From: Flavobacterium psychrophilum
Lineage (GTDB): Bacteria > Bacteroidota > Bacteroidia > Flavobacteriales > Flavobacteriaceae
Direction of reading: 5' to 3'
Length of the DNA stretch: 64,000 nt
Assembly (NCBI GenBank): GCA_945890865.1
Contig: CAMDDB010000001.1
Span: forward strand, 226,768-290,767
The number at the start of each line of letters is the position of its first letter. Positions within the stretch are counted from its first letter, which is position 1. This document shows positions 15,712-26,380 of the stretch, one piece after another. The translations under genes were made by a program, and so were the position numbers. The notes below the pieces were generated by a model that did not search any database, was not told the DNA's origin, and saw only the letters and a list, made by a program, of their open reading frames with translations.

Positions 15712-17871
15712 TTATCCTTGAGGGGTATCTTTCTTTTCAATAGGTCTTTCTTCTCTAGGAGGTCTAGGTATAAGTGCTTTTCTAGATACTTTTTCTTTTC
15801 TAGTTTTAGGATCGATTCCTAAGTATTTCACTTGAAATACATCTCCCATATTGACAACGTCAGTTACATTTTCTGTACGTTCCCAAGCTAGTTCAGATAC
15901 GTGTAATAAAACTTCATTTCCTGGGGCATCTGTATATTCTACAACAGCACCAAAATCTAACATTTTAATTACTTTAACCTCATACGCTTCTCCCATAGCA
16001 GGTTTGAATATGATGGAATCAATTTTAGCTAATACTGCTGCAATTCCATCAGGATTAGTTCCAAGAATTTCCACTACGCCTTGTTCGTCCACTTCGTTAA
16101 TTACGATGGTACAACCCGTAGCTTTTTGTAATTCTTGAATTACTTTTCCACCCGGTCCAATCAAAGCACCAATGAAGGCGCCTGGAATAGTACGCATGAT
16201 GATTTTTGGAGCATGAACTTTAACATCTGCATTTGGTTTATCAAGTGTTTCCATCAATTTACCTAAGATATGCAAACGGCCATCACGAGCTTGAGCCAAA
16301 GCTTGCTCCATGATTTCATATTTTAATCCGTCAATTTTAATGTCCATTTGACAAGCGGTAATTCCTTCTGAAGTTCCAGTTACTTTGAAATCCATATCTC
16401 CTAAATGATCTTCATCACCTAAGATATCTGATAAAACAGCAAAACGCTCACCGTCAGTAATCAATCCCATTGCAATTCCAGAAACCGGACGAATCATTTG
16501 AATACCCGCATCCATTAAAGATAATGTACCCGCACAAACCGTAGCCATTGAAGACGAACCATTTGATTCTAATACTTCAGACACCACTCGAATCGTGTAA
16601 GGACAATCTGCTGGAATCATGTTTTTCAAAGCTCTTTGCGCTAAATTTCCGTGGCCTACTTCTCTTCTTGAAGTTCCTCTTAATGGACGCGCTTCTCCTG
16701 TAGAAAATGGTGGGAAATTATAATGTAAATAGAATTTTTCTTCACCTTGTTCCGATGGCGAATCAATTTGATTGGCTTCTCTAGAAGTTCCTAAAGTAGC
16801 AGTAGCCAAAGCTTGCGTTTCTCCACGAGTAAACAATGCCGATCCATGAACCGATGGTAAATAATTTACCTCACTCCAAATAGGACGAATTTCATTAGTT
16901 TTTCTACCGTCTAAACGTGTACCTAAATCTAAAGTTACATTACGAACCGCTTCTTTATTGGTTTTGTAGAAGTATTTAGAAACTAAATCTCCGTTTTCTG
17001 CTAATTCTTCTTCCGTAAATAATGCTTTAACTTCTTCTTTTACAGCGTCAAATGCAGCTGAACGTTCGTGTTTAGCCGAACCTTTGCTAGCAATAGCGTA
17101 AATTTTATCATAAGCCGCCGCTTTCACTTTAGCGTAAATAGCGTCGTCCGTTTTTTCAGTTTCGTACGTACGAACTTCTTTTTTTCCAAAAGCTTGCGCC
17201 AATCTTTCTTGTGCAGCAATTTGTACTTTAATATGTTCGTGAGCAAATTTAATGGCTTCTACCATTTCAGCTTCTGAAATTTCTTTCATTTCTCCCTCTA
17301 CCATTGCGATAGAATCGGTAGAAGCACCAATCATCATGTCAATATCAGACAATTCTAATTGTGCGCGAGATGGGTTGATGATGAATTTACCATCAATTCT
17401 TCCCACTCTAGCTTCTGAAATCAACGTTTCAAAAGGAATGTCTGACAAAGCTAGTGCCGCTGATGCCGCTAATCCAGCTAATGCATCGGGCATAACGTCT
17501 TCGTCATGAGACATTAATTGAATCATAACTTGCACTTCCGCATGGTAATCTGATGGGAAAAGTGGACGCAATACACGGTCAACTAAACGCATCGTCAACA
17601 CTTCGTTATCACTTGGACGCGCTTCTCTTTTGAAGAAACCACCAGGAAAACGACCTGCTGCTGCAAATTTTTCACGGTAATCTACCGTCAAAGGTAAAAA
17701 GTCAATCCCGGGACTGGCTTTTCTTGAAGAAACAACTGTACCTAATATGACAGTATTTCCAATTCTTACTACTACAGATCCGTCTGCTTGTTTGGCTAAA
17801 CGACCTGTCTCGATTGTGATGCTTCTGCCATCACCTAAATCGATTTTTTCTACAAATAATTGTGGAATCAT
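15712..17871 (-). CDS. pnp: Polyribonucleotide nucleotidyltransferase (PNPase)
   Basis: I choose ATG 17871 ([18 protein letters not shown]); the five residues from the TTG at 17886 are not family-like. The 719-residue enzyme degrades RNA 3' to 5' with phosphate and takes part in mRNA turnover. Order of domains: RNase PH 1 (about 5-215, [22 protein letters not shown]), helical linker, RNase PH 2 (about 315-535, [44 protein letters not shown]), KH domain ([20 protein letters not shown]) and S1 domain ([29 protein letters not shown] is the start). It is downstream of rpsO on the same strand, the classic rpsO-pnp order, though a terminator separates them. Confidence 0.97.
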   Translation of the reverse strand: MIPQLFVEKIDLGDGRSITIETGRLAKQADGSVVVRIGNTVILGTVVSSRKASPGIDFLPLTVDYREKFAAAGRFPGGFFKREARPSDNEVLTMRLVDRVLRPLFPSDYHAEVQVMIQLMSHDEDVMPDALAGLAASAALALSDIPFETLISEARVGRIDGKFIINPSRAQLELSDIDMMIGASTDSIAMVEGEMKEISEAEMVEAIKFAHEHIKVQIAAQERLAQAFGKKEVRTYETEKTDDAIYAKVKAAAYDKIYAIASKGSAKHERSAAFDAVKEEVKALFTEEELAENGDLVSKYFYKTNKEAVRNVTLDLGTRLDGRKTNEIRPIWSEVNYLPSVHGSALFTRGETQALATATLGTSREANQIDSPSEQGEEKFYLHYNFPPFSTGEARPLRGTSRREVGHGNLAQRALKNMIPADCPYTIRVVSEVLESNGSSSMATVCAGTLSLMDAGIQMIRPVSGIAMGLITDGERFAVLSDILGDEDHLGDMDFKVTGTSEGITACQMDIKIDGLKYEIMEQALAQARDGRLHILGKLMETLDKPNADVKVHAPKIIMRTIPGAFIGALIGPGGKVIQELQKATGCTIVINEVDEQGVVEILGTNPDGIAAVLAKIDSIIFKPAMGEAYEVKVIKMLDFGAVVEYTDAPGNEVLLHVSELAWERTENVTDVVNMGDVFQVKYLGIDPKTRKEKVSRKALIPRPPREERPIEKKDTPQG

Positions 17872-17977
17872 AAATTTAATTCTCAAAGGTTATACAAAGG
17901 ATTAGTTGTGTTGTTGTGTGTAGTTGTTTGTAACCCAATGAAAAACCAAACTTTTTCTGTTAATATATGCAAAACAA

Positions 17978-18000
17978 AAAGGGGCACAAAGCCCCTTTAG
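17978..18000 (-). terminator. Terminator between rpsO and pnp
   Basis: AAAGGGGCACAAAGCCCCTTT hairpin; on the minus strand it is followed by TTTTTGTTTTG, right after the rpsO stop. It separates rpsO from pnp at least partly. Confidence 0.75.
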
Positions 18001-18004
18001 TTGA

Positions 18005-18274
18005 TTATTTTCTAATATTCAATTCTTTAATAATCTCACGATATCTGTTGATATCTTTTTTCTTTAAATAGTCAAGAAGACTTCTTCTTTTACCTACTAA
18101 AAGTACTAGCGAACGTTCTGTATTAAAATCATGACGATTTTTTTTCAGATGCTCCGTTAAGTGAGAAATTCTAAAAGTAAATAATGCGATTTGCCCTTCA
18201 GCAGATCCAGTGTTTTCAGCTTTTCCTCCGTGTTTAGAGAAGATTTCAGCTTTAGTTTCTTTTGTCAAGTACAT
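18005..18274 (-). CDS. rpsO: 30S ribosomal protein S15
   Basis: The start ATG 18274 gives the usual 89 residues (MYLTKETKAEIFSKHGGKAENTGSAEGQ...); the 16 extra residues from 18322 are not family-like. The conserved block TGSAEGQIALFTFRISHLTEHLKKNRHDFNTERSL, split across helices, and LLVGKRRSLLDYLKKKDINRY match S15, which binds 16S rRNA in the platform of the small subunit. A -7 box TATATTTG lies on the minus strand at 18331-18338, giving a leader of about 50 nt where S15 autoregulation, known in other bacteria by varied RNA folds, could act. Confidence 0.97.
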   Translation of the reverse strand: MYLTKETKAEIFSKHGGKAENTGSAEGQIALFTFRISHLTEHLKKNRHDFNTERSLVLLVGKRRSLLDYLKKKDINRYREIIKELNIRK

Positions 18275-18330
18275 GCCAATATTATATTTAATGATTTTTA
18301 TGTATGAATTGTATGGTGGCAATTCGGCTG

Positions 18331-18338
18331 CAAATATA
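18331..18338 (-). promoter_or_regulatory. Candidate -7 box (TATATTTG) of rpsO
   Basis: On the minus strand TATATTTG exactly fits TAnnTTTG; the start codon is 57 bp downstream. No clear -33 TTG is seen. Confidence 0.5.
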
Positions 18339-18395
18339 AAGATATTTTAGAATTTTGAATTATAAATTCAGAATTATTTTAAAAAAAGTTTAAAA

Positions 18396-19628
18396 TCAAA
18401 CTATTTTTTCAATCGATTTAAAAGCTCTTTTAAGTAAAAAAGGAGTTGATAATGTGGTAATTAAACCCATAATGACAAGCATGGAAAATATTTCAGTATT
18501 GATAATTCCTGCTTTGTAAGCAATATTTGCAATGACTAATTCCATAATTCCTCTTGCATTTAATCCAATACCAAGTGCCAGCGAAACTTTATGATTTAAT
18601 CGAGCAAATCGGCCCCCAATGTATCCTCCAATTATTTTAGATAAAAATGAAACCGCAATAATGGCAATCAATAAAGGATAGTTTTGTATTGAAGAAAATT
18701 GAAATTCAAGTCCGATACCTGCAAAAAAGATAGGAGCTAAAAATCCCATCGCCATGCTGTTGGTTGTATTATGAAATGTTTCTAAGTGTTTTTTTCCCAC
18801 CAATTCTTTTGAAATTAACATTGACGCAAAGAAAGCCCCAATAATAAAATGCAATCCAATACTTTCTGTTATGGTTGCAAATATTAAGATAAATACAAAA
18901 AAGACAGCAAATAAAGACTCTTTACCTTTTAAATACGTTAGAATTGTATTGAGTTGGTTTTCAATAAAATTTTCTTTTTGAGCTAATCTTTGAATTAGTT
19001 TATAGGTTAACGCAATGATAAATAAGAAGGCAACAAGTTTAAGAACGGTAAAAACCGTGGCTTGAGAAATGTTAGCAAAGGTAGGTTCGACATCTTTTAG
19101 ATCTAATAATATACCTAATACAGTTAGGGCAATTACATCATCAAAAATAGCCACAGAGATTATTTTTTGGCCTATCGGAGAATTTAATTTACCCAAATCC
19201 ATTAAAATACGGATGCTAACAGGCAAAGCGGTAATGGCCACGCAAAGCCCTATAAAAATAGTTGACATTACATCCTGTCCAAAATAATTACCCACTAGAT
19301 AACCCGAGAAGAGCGGAATGAAAAACGCCGAGATGGATATCACAATATTTCTGCCTTTCATCGATTTTACAATTTCATCCAAATGAATTTCAAGTCCGGC
19401 AATAATGACCAATAAGAAAACCCCTAATTCTGAAATTACTTTTAAATCTTCTGTGCGATGGATAAAATTTAATACTGTAGGTCCGAGCAATACACCCGCT
19501 AAAATTTCACCAATCATAGCAGGTTGTTTAAAACGCTCCATGATTTCACCAAAAAGTCTGGCTAAAACTAATAATATTAAAAGATTAGCAAAAAAAGGAA
19601 GTTCTAAACTAGGAACATTGAATGGCAT
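18396..19628 (-). CDS. Cation:proton antiporter, CPA2 family
   Basis: The 410-residue protein has 12 or so membrane helices over its full length. It has the Na+/H+ exchanger (Kef/NapA-like CPA2) fold: RLFGEIMERFKQPAMIGEILAGVLLGPTVL at the start, AIFDDVIALTVLGILL with the paired Asp that marks electrogenic NhaA/NapA-type exchange near residue 165, and GIGLNARGIMELVIANIAYKAGII near the end. No C-terminal RCK/TrkA domain is present. It should exchange Na+ or K+ for protons at the inner membrane. It appears monocistronic with a -7 box at 19660-19667. Confidence 0.88.
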   Translation of the reverse strand: MPFNVPSLELPFFANLLILLVLARLFGEIMERFKQPAMIGEILAGVLLGPTVLNFIHRTEDLKVISELGVFLLVIIAGLEIHLDEIVKSMKGRNIVISISAFFIPLFSGYLVGNYFGQDVMSTIFIGLCVAITALPVSIRILMDLGKLNSPIGQKIISVAIFDDVIALTVLGILLDLKDVEPTFANISQATVFTVLKLVAFLFIIALTYKLIQRLAQKENFIENQLNTILTYLKGKESLFAVFFVFILIFATITESIGLHFIIGAFFASMLISKELVGKKHLETFHNTTNSMAMGFLAPIFFAGIGLEFQFSSIQNYPLLIAIIAVSFLSKIIGGYIGGRFARLNHKVSLALGIGLNARGIMELVIANIAYKAGIINTEIFSMLVIMGLITTLSTPFLLKRAFKSIEKIV

Positions 19629-19659
19629 AATTAACTTGTATTAAGTTGTAAATTGTAGA

Positions 19660-19667
19660 CAAATATA
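19660..19667 (-). promoter_or_regulatory. Candidate -7 box (TATATTTG) of the antiporter gene
   Basis: Exact TAnnTTTG match on the minus strand, 31 bp before the start codon; no clear -33 box. Confidence 0.45.
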
Positions 19668-19695
19668 TTAAAAAGGCTTTGATGTTGTTATGCCT

Positions 19696-20151
19696 TTAAA
19701 ATAATTTTACTATTTCTTGATTTACATACTCTAAAAAACGTTCATCAGCCTCCGTAAAGGGGTCCAAAACATGGGAATCAATGTCGATTTGGCCTATATT
19801 TATTCCGTCAACAAAAAGCGGAACTACAATTTCAGATTTTACCGTAAAACTACAGGCAATGTAATTGTCTTGAGCGGATACATCGGGGACTACAAAATTG
19901 GTATTGGAAACCGCTACTTGTCCGCAAATCCCTTTGCCAAAAGGAATAACTGTATGGTCGGTGTGCGCGCCAACATAGGGTCCTAAATGTAAGGTTTGAG
20001 TTTCATGATTTGCAAAATAAAAGCCTACCCAATTGTAATAGTCAATGGAATCGGTTAATAATTGGCAAATGGATAAAAGTTTCTCCTCTTTGCTTGTTGC
20101 GTCGTTTAAAACAATTGCAGCAACTATTGGTTTTAAATTATCAAAAGTCAT
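19696..20151 (-). CDS. GAF protein of the free methionine-(R)-sulfoxide reductase family
   Basis: The 151-residue single GAF domain matches fRMsr, which reduces free Met-R-sulfoxide: YNWVGFYFANHETQTLHLGPYVG, IPFGKGICGQVAV (Cys76), and NYIACSFTVKSEIVVPLFV (Cys100), then GQIDIDSHVLDPFTEADERFL. Cys76 and Cys100 have the spacing of Cys94 and the catalytic Cys118 in the E. coli enzyme (from memory). The third cysteine, expected at position 66, is His here, so thiol cycling may differ. A -7 box lies at 20166-20173, back to back with that of xrtF. Confidence 0.85.
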   Translation of the reverse strand: MTFDNLKPIVAAIVLNDATSKEEKLLSICQLLTDSIDYYNWVGFYFANHETQTLHLGPYVGAHTDHTVIPFGKGICGQVAVSNTNFVVPDVSAQDNYIACSFTVKSEIVVPLFVDGINIGQIDIDSHVLDPFTEADERFLEYVNQEIVKLF

Positions 20152-20165
20152 TTTTTTATTTTTTA

Positions 20166-20173
20166 CAAAAGTA
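20166..20173 (-). promoter_or_regulatory. Candidate -7 box (TACTTTTG) of the fRMsr gene
   Basis: Exact TAnnTTTG match on the minus strand 14 bp before the start codon; diverges from the xrtF box at 20200. Confidence 0.5.
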
Positions 20174-20199
20174 TTTATTCCTTCCTATTAAAAAATCTA

Positions 20200-20207
20200 T
20201 ATTTTTG
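20200..20207 (+). promoter_or_regulatory. Candidate -7 box (TATTTTTG) of xrtF; decides the start
   Basis: Exact TAnnTTTG match 15 bp before the TTG at 20223. A transcript from here cannot include the ATG at 20010, so the downstream TTG start is favoured. Confidence 0.55.
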
Positions 20208-20222
20208 TTAAAAATACACATC

Positions 20223-20780
20223 TTGAAAAATAGTTTTAGCCAACATAAAGTTTTCTTTACTTTTTTAGCAAAGTTTTTACTTTTTTATATTGCTTTTTCG
20301 GCACTCTATTACTTGTATTTGAGTCAATTTGATGAGAAAAAGAATGAGTTGGATGGTTTTACCCAATTAGTAGCTAAACAGTCGGCTGCCATTATGCGTT
20401 TTTTTGCGGAAGATGTTGCCACCCAAACCCATCGATTTCAACCTGCTGTGCAAATAATTTATAAGGGAGAATATCTGGCTCGAGTGGTTGAAGGTTGTAA
20501 TGCGCTAAGTGTTATGATTTTATTTGCGGCCTTTATTTTTGCTTTCTCGACAAATTGGAAAAAGACAGTTCCTTATATTTTTATTGGCATTGCTTTGTTG
20601 CATGTACTCAATTGCTTCCGAATTGCTTTTTTGTGCTTTGCGCTATATCATTATAAACAATATGGGACACTATTGCACGGTACTATTTTTCCACTCATCA
20701 TCTATGGTGCTGTATTTTTGCTTTGGATTTTATGGGTAACTAAATATTCAGGTTATGCTCAAACAATTACAAAAAAATAA
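20223..20780 (+). CDS. xrtF: Exosortase family protein XrtF
   Basis: I start at TTG 20223 (185 residues); the longer frame from 20010 overlaps the fRMsr gene and crosses the promoter. The protein has about six membrane helices and the three exosortase/archaeosortase catalytic residues in their motifs: Cys92 (VVEGCNALSVM), Arg133 (LNCFRIAFL) and His152 (LLHGTIFP). Exosortases are membrane transpeptidase-like enzymes that process C-terminal sorting tails; XrtF is the flavobacterial type and its substrate is not known to me. It overlaps the next gene by 26 bp, a fixed pairing in this family. Confidence 0.9.
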   Translation: MKNSFSQHKVFFTFLAKFLLFYIAFSALYYLYLSQFDEKKNELDGFTQLVAKQSAAIMRFFAEDVATQTHRFQPAVQIIYKGEYLARVVEGCNALSVMILFAAFIFAFSTNWKKTVPYIFIGIALLHVLNCFRIAFLCFALYHYKQYGTLLHGTIFPLIIYGAVFLLWILWVTKYSGYAQTITKK

Positions 20781-21198
20781 ATTTAGAGTTATCGGGTTAG
20801 TACTATCTTTGCTGGGTTTGGTACTTATCAGGGCTTTTGAAGAGACGCTTTTTTATGATCCATTTTTGACTTTTTTTAAAAGTGATTTTAAAAATAGTGC
20901 TTTGCCAATTTTTGATACGATACCTCTTTTCTTTGGGCTTGTATTTCGATATTCTTTAAATACAATAGTATCTCTAGTTATACTTTATTGCTTGTTCAAA
21001 CAAAAACAATTGCTGCGGTTTTCGGTTCAATTGTATTTGCTTGTACTTCTTGCCTTGTTGTTTGTTTTTTTTGGAATGTTATTTCTAGTTGATCCACCCA
21101 ATTATTTGGTGTTGTTTTATGTGCGCCGATTTTTAATTCAGCCTATTTTATTATTGTTGTTTATTCCTGCGTTTTATTTGCAATACCGTTCAAAATAA
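20755..21198 (+). CDS. Exosortase F system-associated membrane protein
   Basis: The 147-residue protein has four strongly hydrophobic helices and short loops (VIGLVLSLLGLVLIRAFEETLFYDPFLTFF; FGLVFRYSLNTIVSLVILYCLF; LVLLALLFVFFGMLFLVDPPNYLVLFYVRRFLIQPILLLLF, split here only in reading). The motifs RAFEETLFYDPF and VDPPNYLVLFYVRRFLIQP match the small protein that accompanies XrtF in flavobacteria. It overlaps xrtF by 26 bp. Its role is unknown; assistance to the exosortase is inferred from the constant pairing. Confidence 0.85.
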   Translation: MLKQLQKNKFRVIGLVLSLLGLVLIRAFEETLFYDPFLTFFKSDFKNSALPIFDTIPLFFGLVFRYSLNTIVSLVILYCLFKQKQLLRFSVQLYLLVLLALLFVFFGMLFLVDPPNYLVLFYVRRFLIQPILLLLFIPAFYLQYRSK

Positions 21199-21210
21199 GT
21201 TGTATTTTTG
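21178..21210 (+). promoter_or_regulatory. Candidate promoter before the HYC_CC_PP gene
   Basis: TTG at 21178-21180, 22 bp, then TATTTTTG at 21203-21210, within the range for Bacteroidota promoters. It would start transcription almost at the ATG (21215), so the message would be leaderless or nearly so. It could equally be chance inside an AT-rich stretch. Confidence 0.35.
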
Positions 21211-21214
21211 CCTT

Positions 21215-21619
21215 ATGAATTGTAGTAAACAAATCAGTCTTTTTTTAGCCACACTTATTTTGCTTGCCAATCTAGGTTTGACGTTGTCAGTGCATTATTG
21301 TCACGACGAAATTGCCTCGATTTCTCTACAATTGCAAGAAGAGCCCTGTGTGGCCAAAGAATCATCTTGTTGTGCAAAAGTTTTGTCACACAATTCTTGT
21401 TGTTCAAACAAAATCATTAAAGTTGTTAAAAAGACCGATACAATTGTGGTTAATACAGCTCAATTGGATCTAGAGGGTTTTGTGGTAACATCCAAATGGA
21501 GTCCTTCTAAAATGAATTCAGATGTAGCGCAAACTGAATTCTCTTTTGTAGATTTTTATTGCGACTCACATGCACCCCCGCTCTACGAACTCCATTGTCA
21601 ATTTGTTTTTTATGCCTAA
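21215..21619 (+). CDS. HYC_CC_PP family protein, probable metal handling
   Basis: ATG 21215 gives 134 residues. A hydrophobic N-terminal signal or anchor (ISLFLATLILLANLGLTLSV) leads straight into HYC (VHYCHDEIASISL). Then follow ESSCCAKV and NSCCSNK, and near the end SHAPPLYELH. These HYC, CC and PP blocks name the family, which occurs in Bacteroidota. Seven cysteines and several His in a short exported protein suggest binding of a soft metal such as copper; that is inference supported by the following receptor and HMA protein. It overlaps nothing and is followed 53 bp later by the receptor. Confidence 0.85.
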   Translation: MNCSKQISLFLATLILLANLGLTLSVHYCHDEIASISLQLQEEPCVAKESSCCAKVLSHNSCCSNKIIKVVKKTDTIVVNTAQLDLEGFVVTSKWSPSKMNSDVAQTEFSFVDFYCDSHAPPLYELHCQFVFYA

Positions 21620-21672
21620 TTTTTTTGTTTTTATTCTGTAATTCACTGAATTTTAACATTAAAATAATCATC

Positions 21673-23913
21673 ATGTTTAATAAAATAGCCTTCTTGCTAT
21701 GCTTTATTACTTCTGTCACAAGTGCTCAAGAAATTATAAATGGCAAGGTCATTGACAAGAGTAAGCAACCCATTAGTGGCGCAACTGTTATTTGGCAAAA
21801 TACAGCAGTAGCTACTAGTACTAACGCAAACGGAGATTTTGCGATAGAAAAGTCTTCTGAATCTACAATTTTGATCATAAGTTTTGAGGGTTTTGAAACT
21901 CAAAAAATAGCAGTTAACTCAACCGAGAGCATCACAATTATTCTCAAGGAAGTAGAAAATCTCGAAGAAGTTACCATTTCAAAAACTAAAAAAAGCACCG
22001 AGCATTCTCTTTATAAAGTCACCAACGTGCAAACCATGGGACAAAAAGAATTGTTGAAAGCGGCCTGCTGCAATTTGTCTGAAAGTTTTAGTACCAATCC
22101 TTCCATCGATGTTAATTTTTCGGATGCAGTTACTGGAAATAAACAAATAAAGATGTTAGGATTAACGAGTCCCTATATTTTAATTACGGATGAAAATATT
22201 CCTTCTGTTCGTGGTGCTTCACAAGCCTATGGATTGTCTTTTGTGCCCGGTACATGGGTAGAAAGTATCCAAATAACAAAAGGTGCAGGAAGTGTAATAA
22301 ATGGGTACGAGAGCATTTCGGGTCAAATTAATTATGAGGTATTAAAACCTTTAAATGATATTCCTTTTTTCTTAAATGTATATGGTTCACAAGACAGTCG
22401 ATATGAATTAAATACGCATTTCAATCATAAATATTCAGATAAATTAAGCGCTACTTTATTTTTACATGGTAATACAAGGCAAAGTAGAAACGATATGAAT
22501 GACGATGGATTTTTAGACAATCCAATTGGCAAACAAGTTAATATTTTAAACCGTTGGCAATATAATGATGCCGAAAAAGGTTGGGTTAGTTTTTTAAACC
22601 TTCGCTATATGAATGATGAGAAACAAGCAGGAGAGGTTAATTTCAATCCGGAAACAGATCAATTCACCACAAATGCTTGGGGAAGTGAAGTAAATACGGA
22701 GAAAATTGAGATTTCAAATAAAACGGGGTATGTATTTCCAGAGCGGCCTTATCAAAGTTTTGGTTTTCAAAATTCATTTCAATCCCATCGACAAGATTCG
22801 TATTTTGGTTTGAACCAATATAATGTGCATCAAAAAAGCTTCTATTCCAACATGCTGTTCAATTCCATTATTACCAATACAAAAAATAAGTTTACTACCG
22901 GAATCAACGTTGCTTATGATCAATACGATGAAATAGTGAAGGTTAACTTTACCCAAGATTTTTCAAGAATTGATAATTCGGTAGGTGCTTTTTTTGAATA
23001 TACGTTTGACAATTTAGATAATTTTAGTTTGGTAGCAGGGGCAAGAGTAGACCACCACAATAGATTAGCCACTTTTTTTACACCCAGATTACATCTTAGA
23101 TACAATCCTTGGGTAAAAGCTGTGTTTAGGGCTTCTGCAGGAAGAGGAAAACGTGCTGCAAATATTTTTGCTGAAAACCAACACTTATTAGCTTCTTCAA
23201 GAGATTTTTCTATTCGAAATACGGAGGGTAAATTATATGGTTTACAACCCGAAATCGCATGGAATTATGGGGTAAGTTTTATCCAAAAATTTAATCTATT
23301 CGGAAAAAGTTCGGAAGTAATACTGGATTATTATGTAACCGATTTTCAAAATCAAGCCGTTGTAGATTTGGATGCCAGTGCACAACAAGTTCTGTTTTAT
23401 AATTTAGACGGAAAGAGTTTTTCAAAATCCTTTCAGGCTGAATATTCTCTCGAATTAGTGAAGCATTTGAATATTAAAACAGCGTATAAATACTTTGATG
23501 TACAAACGCAATTTACCACGGGCCAACTACAACGTGCACTACAAGCCAAACATCGTTTTTTTGGGAATGTGTCGTTTGAAACGCACATTAAAGAGCAAGG
23601 ACAACAGTGGAAATTCGACTTCACTTATAATTGGTTAGGGGCACAGCGATTACCTAATACCACAAGTAATCCTGCTGCTTATCAATTGGCCGAATATGCG
23701 CCTTCCTTTGCAGTTATGAATGCACAAATTACCCGAACCTTCTCCAGTACATTTGAAATGTATATTGGGGGTGAAAATATGGGTAATTACAAACAAAATA
23801 ATGGTATTGTACAAAACGAGAATCCTTTTGGAAGTTATTTTGATAGCAGTATGCTCTATGGTCCTGTTTTTGGCCAAATGTATTATGCGGGATTACGATT
23901 TAAAATTAAATAA
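21673..23913 (+). CDS. TonB-dependent receptor, probable copper/heavy-metal uptake
   Basis: ATG 21673 (MFNKIAFLLCFITSVTSAQ) starts a proper signal peptide; the 38 upstream residues read through the HYC_CC_PP gene. The 746-residue protein has a CarboxypepD_reg-like domain (about 20-105) and a plug starting with an unusual Cys-Cys pair (ELLKAACCNLSESFSTNP) and running through KMLGLTSPYILITDENIPS and KGAGSVINGYESISGQINYE. A barrel of about 520 residues ends MYYAGLRFKIK. The dicysteine at the plug entrance and the flanking Cys-rich HYC_CC_PP and HMA genes point to a metal or metal-complex ligand rather than a siderophore or glycan. The ligand is inferred, not shown. Confidence 0.88.
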   Translation: MFNKIAFLLCFITSVTSAQEIINGKVIDKSKQPISGATVIWQNTAVATSTNANGDFAIEKSSESTILIISFEGFETQKIAVNSTESITIILKEVENLEEVTISKTKKSTEHSLYKVTNVQTMGQKELLKAACCNLSESFSTNPSIDVNFSDAVTGNKQIKMLGLTSPYILITDENIPSVRGASQAYGLSFVPGTWVESIQITKGAGSVINGYESISGQINYEVLKPLNDIPFFLNVYGSQDSRYELNTHFNHKYSDKLSATLFLHGNTRQSRNDMNDDGFLDNPIGKQVNILNRWQYNDAEKGWVSFLNLRYMNDEKQAGEVNFNPETDQFTTNAWGSEVNTEKIEISNKTGYVFPERPYQSFGFQNSFQSHRQDSYFGLNQYNVHQKSFYSNMLFNSIITNTKNKFTTGINVAYDQYDEIVKVNFTQDFSRIDNSVGAFFEYTFDNLDNFSLVAGARVDHHNRLATFFTPRLHLRYNPWVKAVFRASAGRGKRAANIFAENQHLLASSRDFSIRNTEGKLYGLQPEIAWNYGVSFIQKFNLFGKSSEVILDYYVTDFQNQAVVDLDASAQQVLFYNLDGKSFSKSFQAEYSLELVKHLNIKTAYKYFDVQTQFTTGQLQRALQAKHRFFGNVSFETHIKEQGQQWKFDFTYNWLGAQRLPNTTSNPAAYQLAEYAPSFAVMNAQITRTFSSTFEMYIGGENMGNYKQNNGIVQNENPFGSYFDSSMLYGPVFGQMYYAGLRFKIK

Positions 23914-23934
23914 TTAACTTAAAAAAGCCCAAAA

Positions 23935-24279
23935 ATGAAAAACAGTATAATATTGATTTTAGTTGCTTTTTTGTCAATTTCAGCAGTAGCTCAAGAGACA
24001 AAAAGCAAAAACAAAAAAGTTGTATTTAAAGTAGCTGGAAATTGTGAAATGTGTGAAAAGCGTATTGAAAAAGCCGCTTTTTCAGTTAAAGGAGTTAAAA
24101 GCGCAGAGTGGCACGTGGATTGTCAAGATATACATCTATTAATTGATGAAACAAAATGCTCAAAAGCAGACGTTGCAAAAGCAATAGCATCTGTGGGGCA
24201 TGATACCGAATTTGCAAAAGCTGAAGCTTCAGTCTACGAAAAGCTCCATGGATGTTGTTTGTATGATAGAATAAAATAA
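23935..24279 (+). CDS. Exported heavy-metal-associated (HMA) domain protein
   Basis: The 114-residue protein has a signal peptide (MKNSIILILVAFLSISAVAQ) and one HMA domain (about 28-95). The metal-binding loop is GNCEMCEKRIEKA, the usual CxxC of copper chaperones and P-type ATPase domains, followed by VKGVKSAEWHVDCQDIHLLID. After the domain is a tail with a second pair, HGCCLYDRIK. It probably binds Cu(I) or a similar metal in the periplasm. It starts 21 bp after the receptor and is likely the last gene of that operon, ending at a strong terminator. Confidence 0.9.
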   Translation: MKNSIILILVAFLSISAVAQETKSKNKKVVFKVAGNCEMCEKRIEKAAFSVKGVKSAEWHVDCQDIHLLIDETKCSKADVAKAIASVGHDTEFAKAEASVYEKLHGCCLYDRIK

Positions 24280-24290
24280 ATTATAAAAAG

Positions 24291-24327
24291 TAAACCCCAA
24301 TTTGAAATTTCAAATCGGGGTTTTTTT
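24291..24327. terminator. Terminator between the HMA gene and groL
   Basis: AAACCCC-AATTTGAAATTTCAAAT-CGGGGTTTTTTT: long hairpin with seven T on the + strand; it may also act for groL from the other side. Confidence 0.85.
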
Positions 24328-24348
24328 AGTATCTAATTGTATTATTTT

Positions 24349-26007
<1,659 letters not shown>

Positions 26008-26049
26008 TCCTAGATTCGGTTGATATTTTTTTTAATTCGTCTTAATACT

Positions 26050-26325
26050 TTACAAAATTGCATAAATTTCGTCTTCTTTCATGATCAAATAATCTTTTCC
26101 CTCATATTTGAATTCGGTTCCAGAATATTTACCATAAAGTACGACATCACCAACTTTAACTGTCATGCTGTAGTCTTTTTTTCCATTTCCTACGGCTACT
26201 ACAGTTCCTTTTTGTGGTTTTTCTTTTGCAGTATCTGGAATAATAATTCCAGAAGCTGTTGTTGTTTCAGCTGCTAGTGGAGCGATAACAACTCGGTCTG
26301 AAATAGGTTTAATGTTTAATGACAT
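26050..26325 (-). CDS. groS: Co-chaperonin GroES
   Basis: The 91-residue protein matches Gro[19 protein letters not shown], the mobile loop [19 protein letters not shown] that contacts Gro[42 protein letters not shown]. It is first in the groS-groL operon. No CIRCE (HrcA) element is visible upstream. Confidence 0.98.
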   Translation of the reverse strand: MSLNIKPISDRVVIAPLAAETTTASGIIIPDTAKEKPQKGTVVAVGNGKKDYSMTVKVGDVVLYGKYSGTEFKYEGKDYLIMKEDEIYAIL

Positions 26326-26351
26326 AGTGTATTATTTTTTTTTATTATTTA

Positions 26352-26380
26352 CAAATTCAATTAGTCAGAAATTATGCCAA
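26352..26380 (-). promoter_or_regulatory. Candidate groS-groL promoter
   Basis: On the minus strand TTG, 18 bp, then TGAATTTG, one mismatch from TAnnTTTG; 27 bp before the groS start. Confidence 0.5.

Noticed and set aside
17068..17509. ORFs antisense to pnp
   Set aside because: They are shadows of a highly conserved coding sequence.
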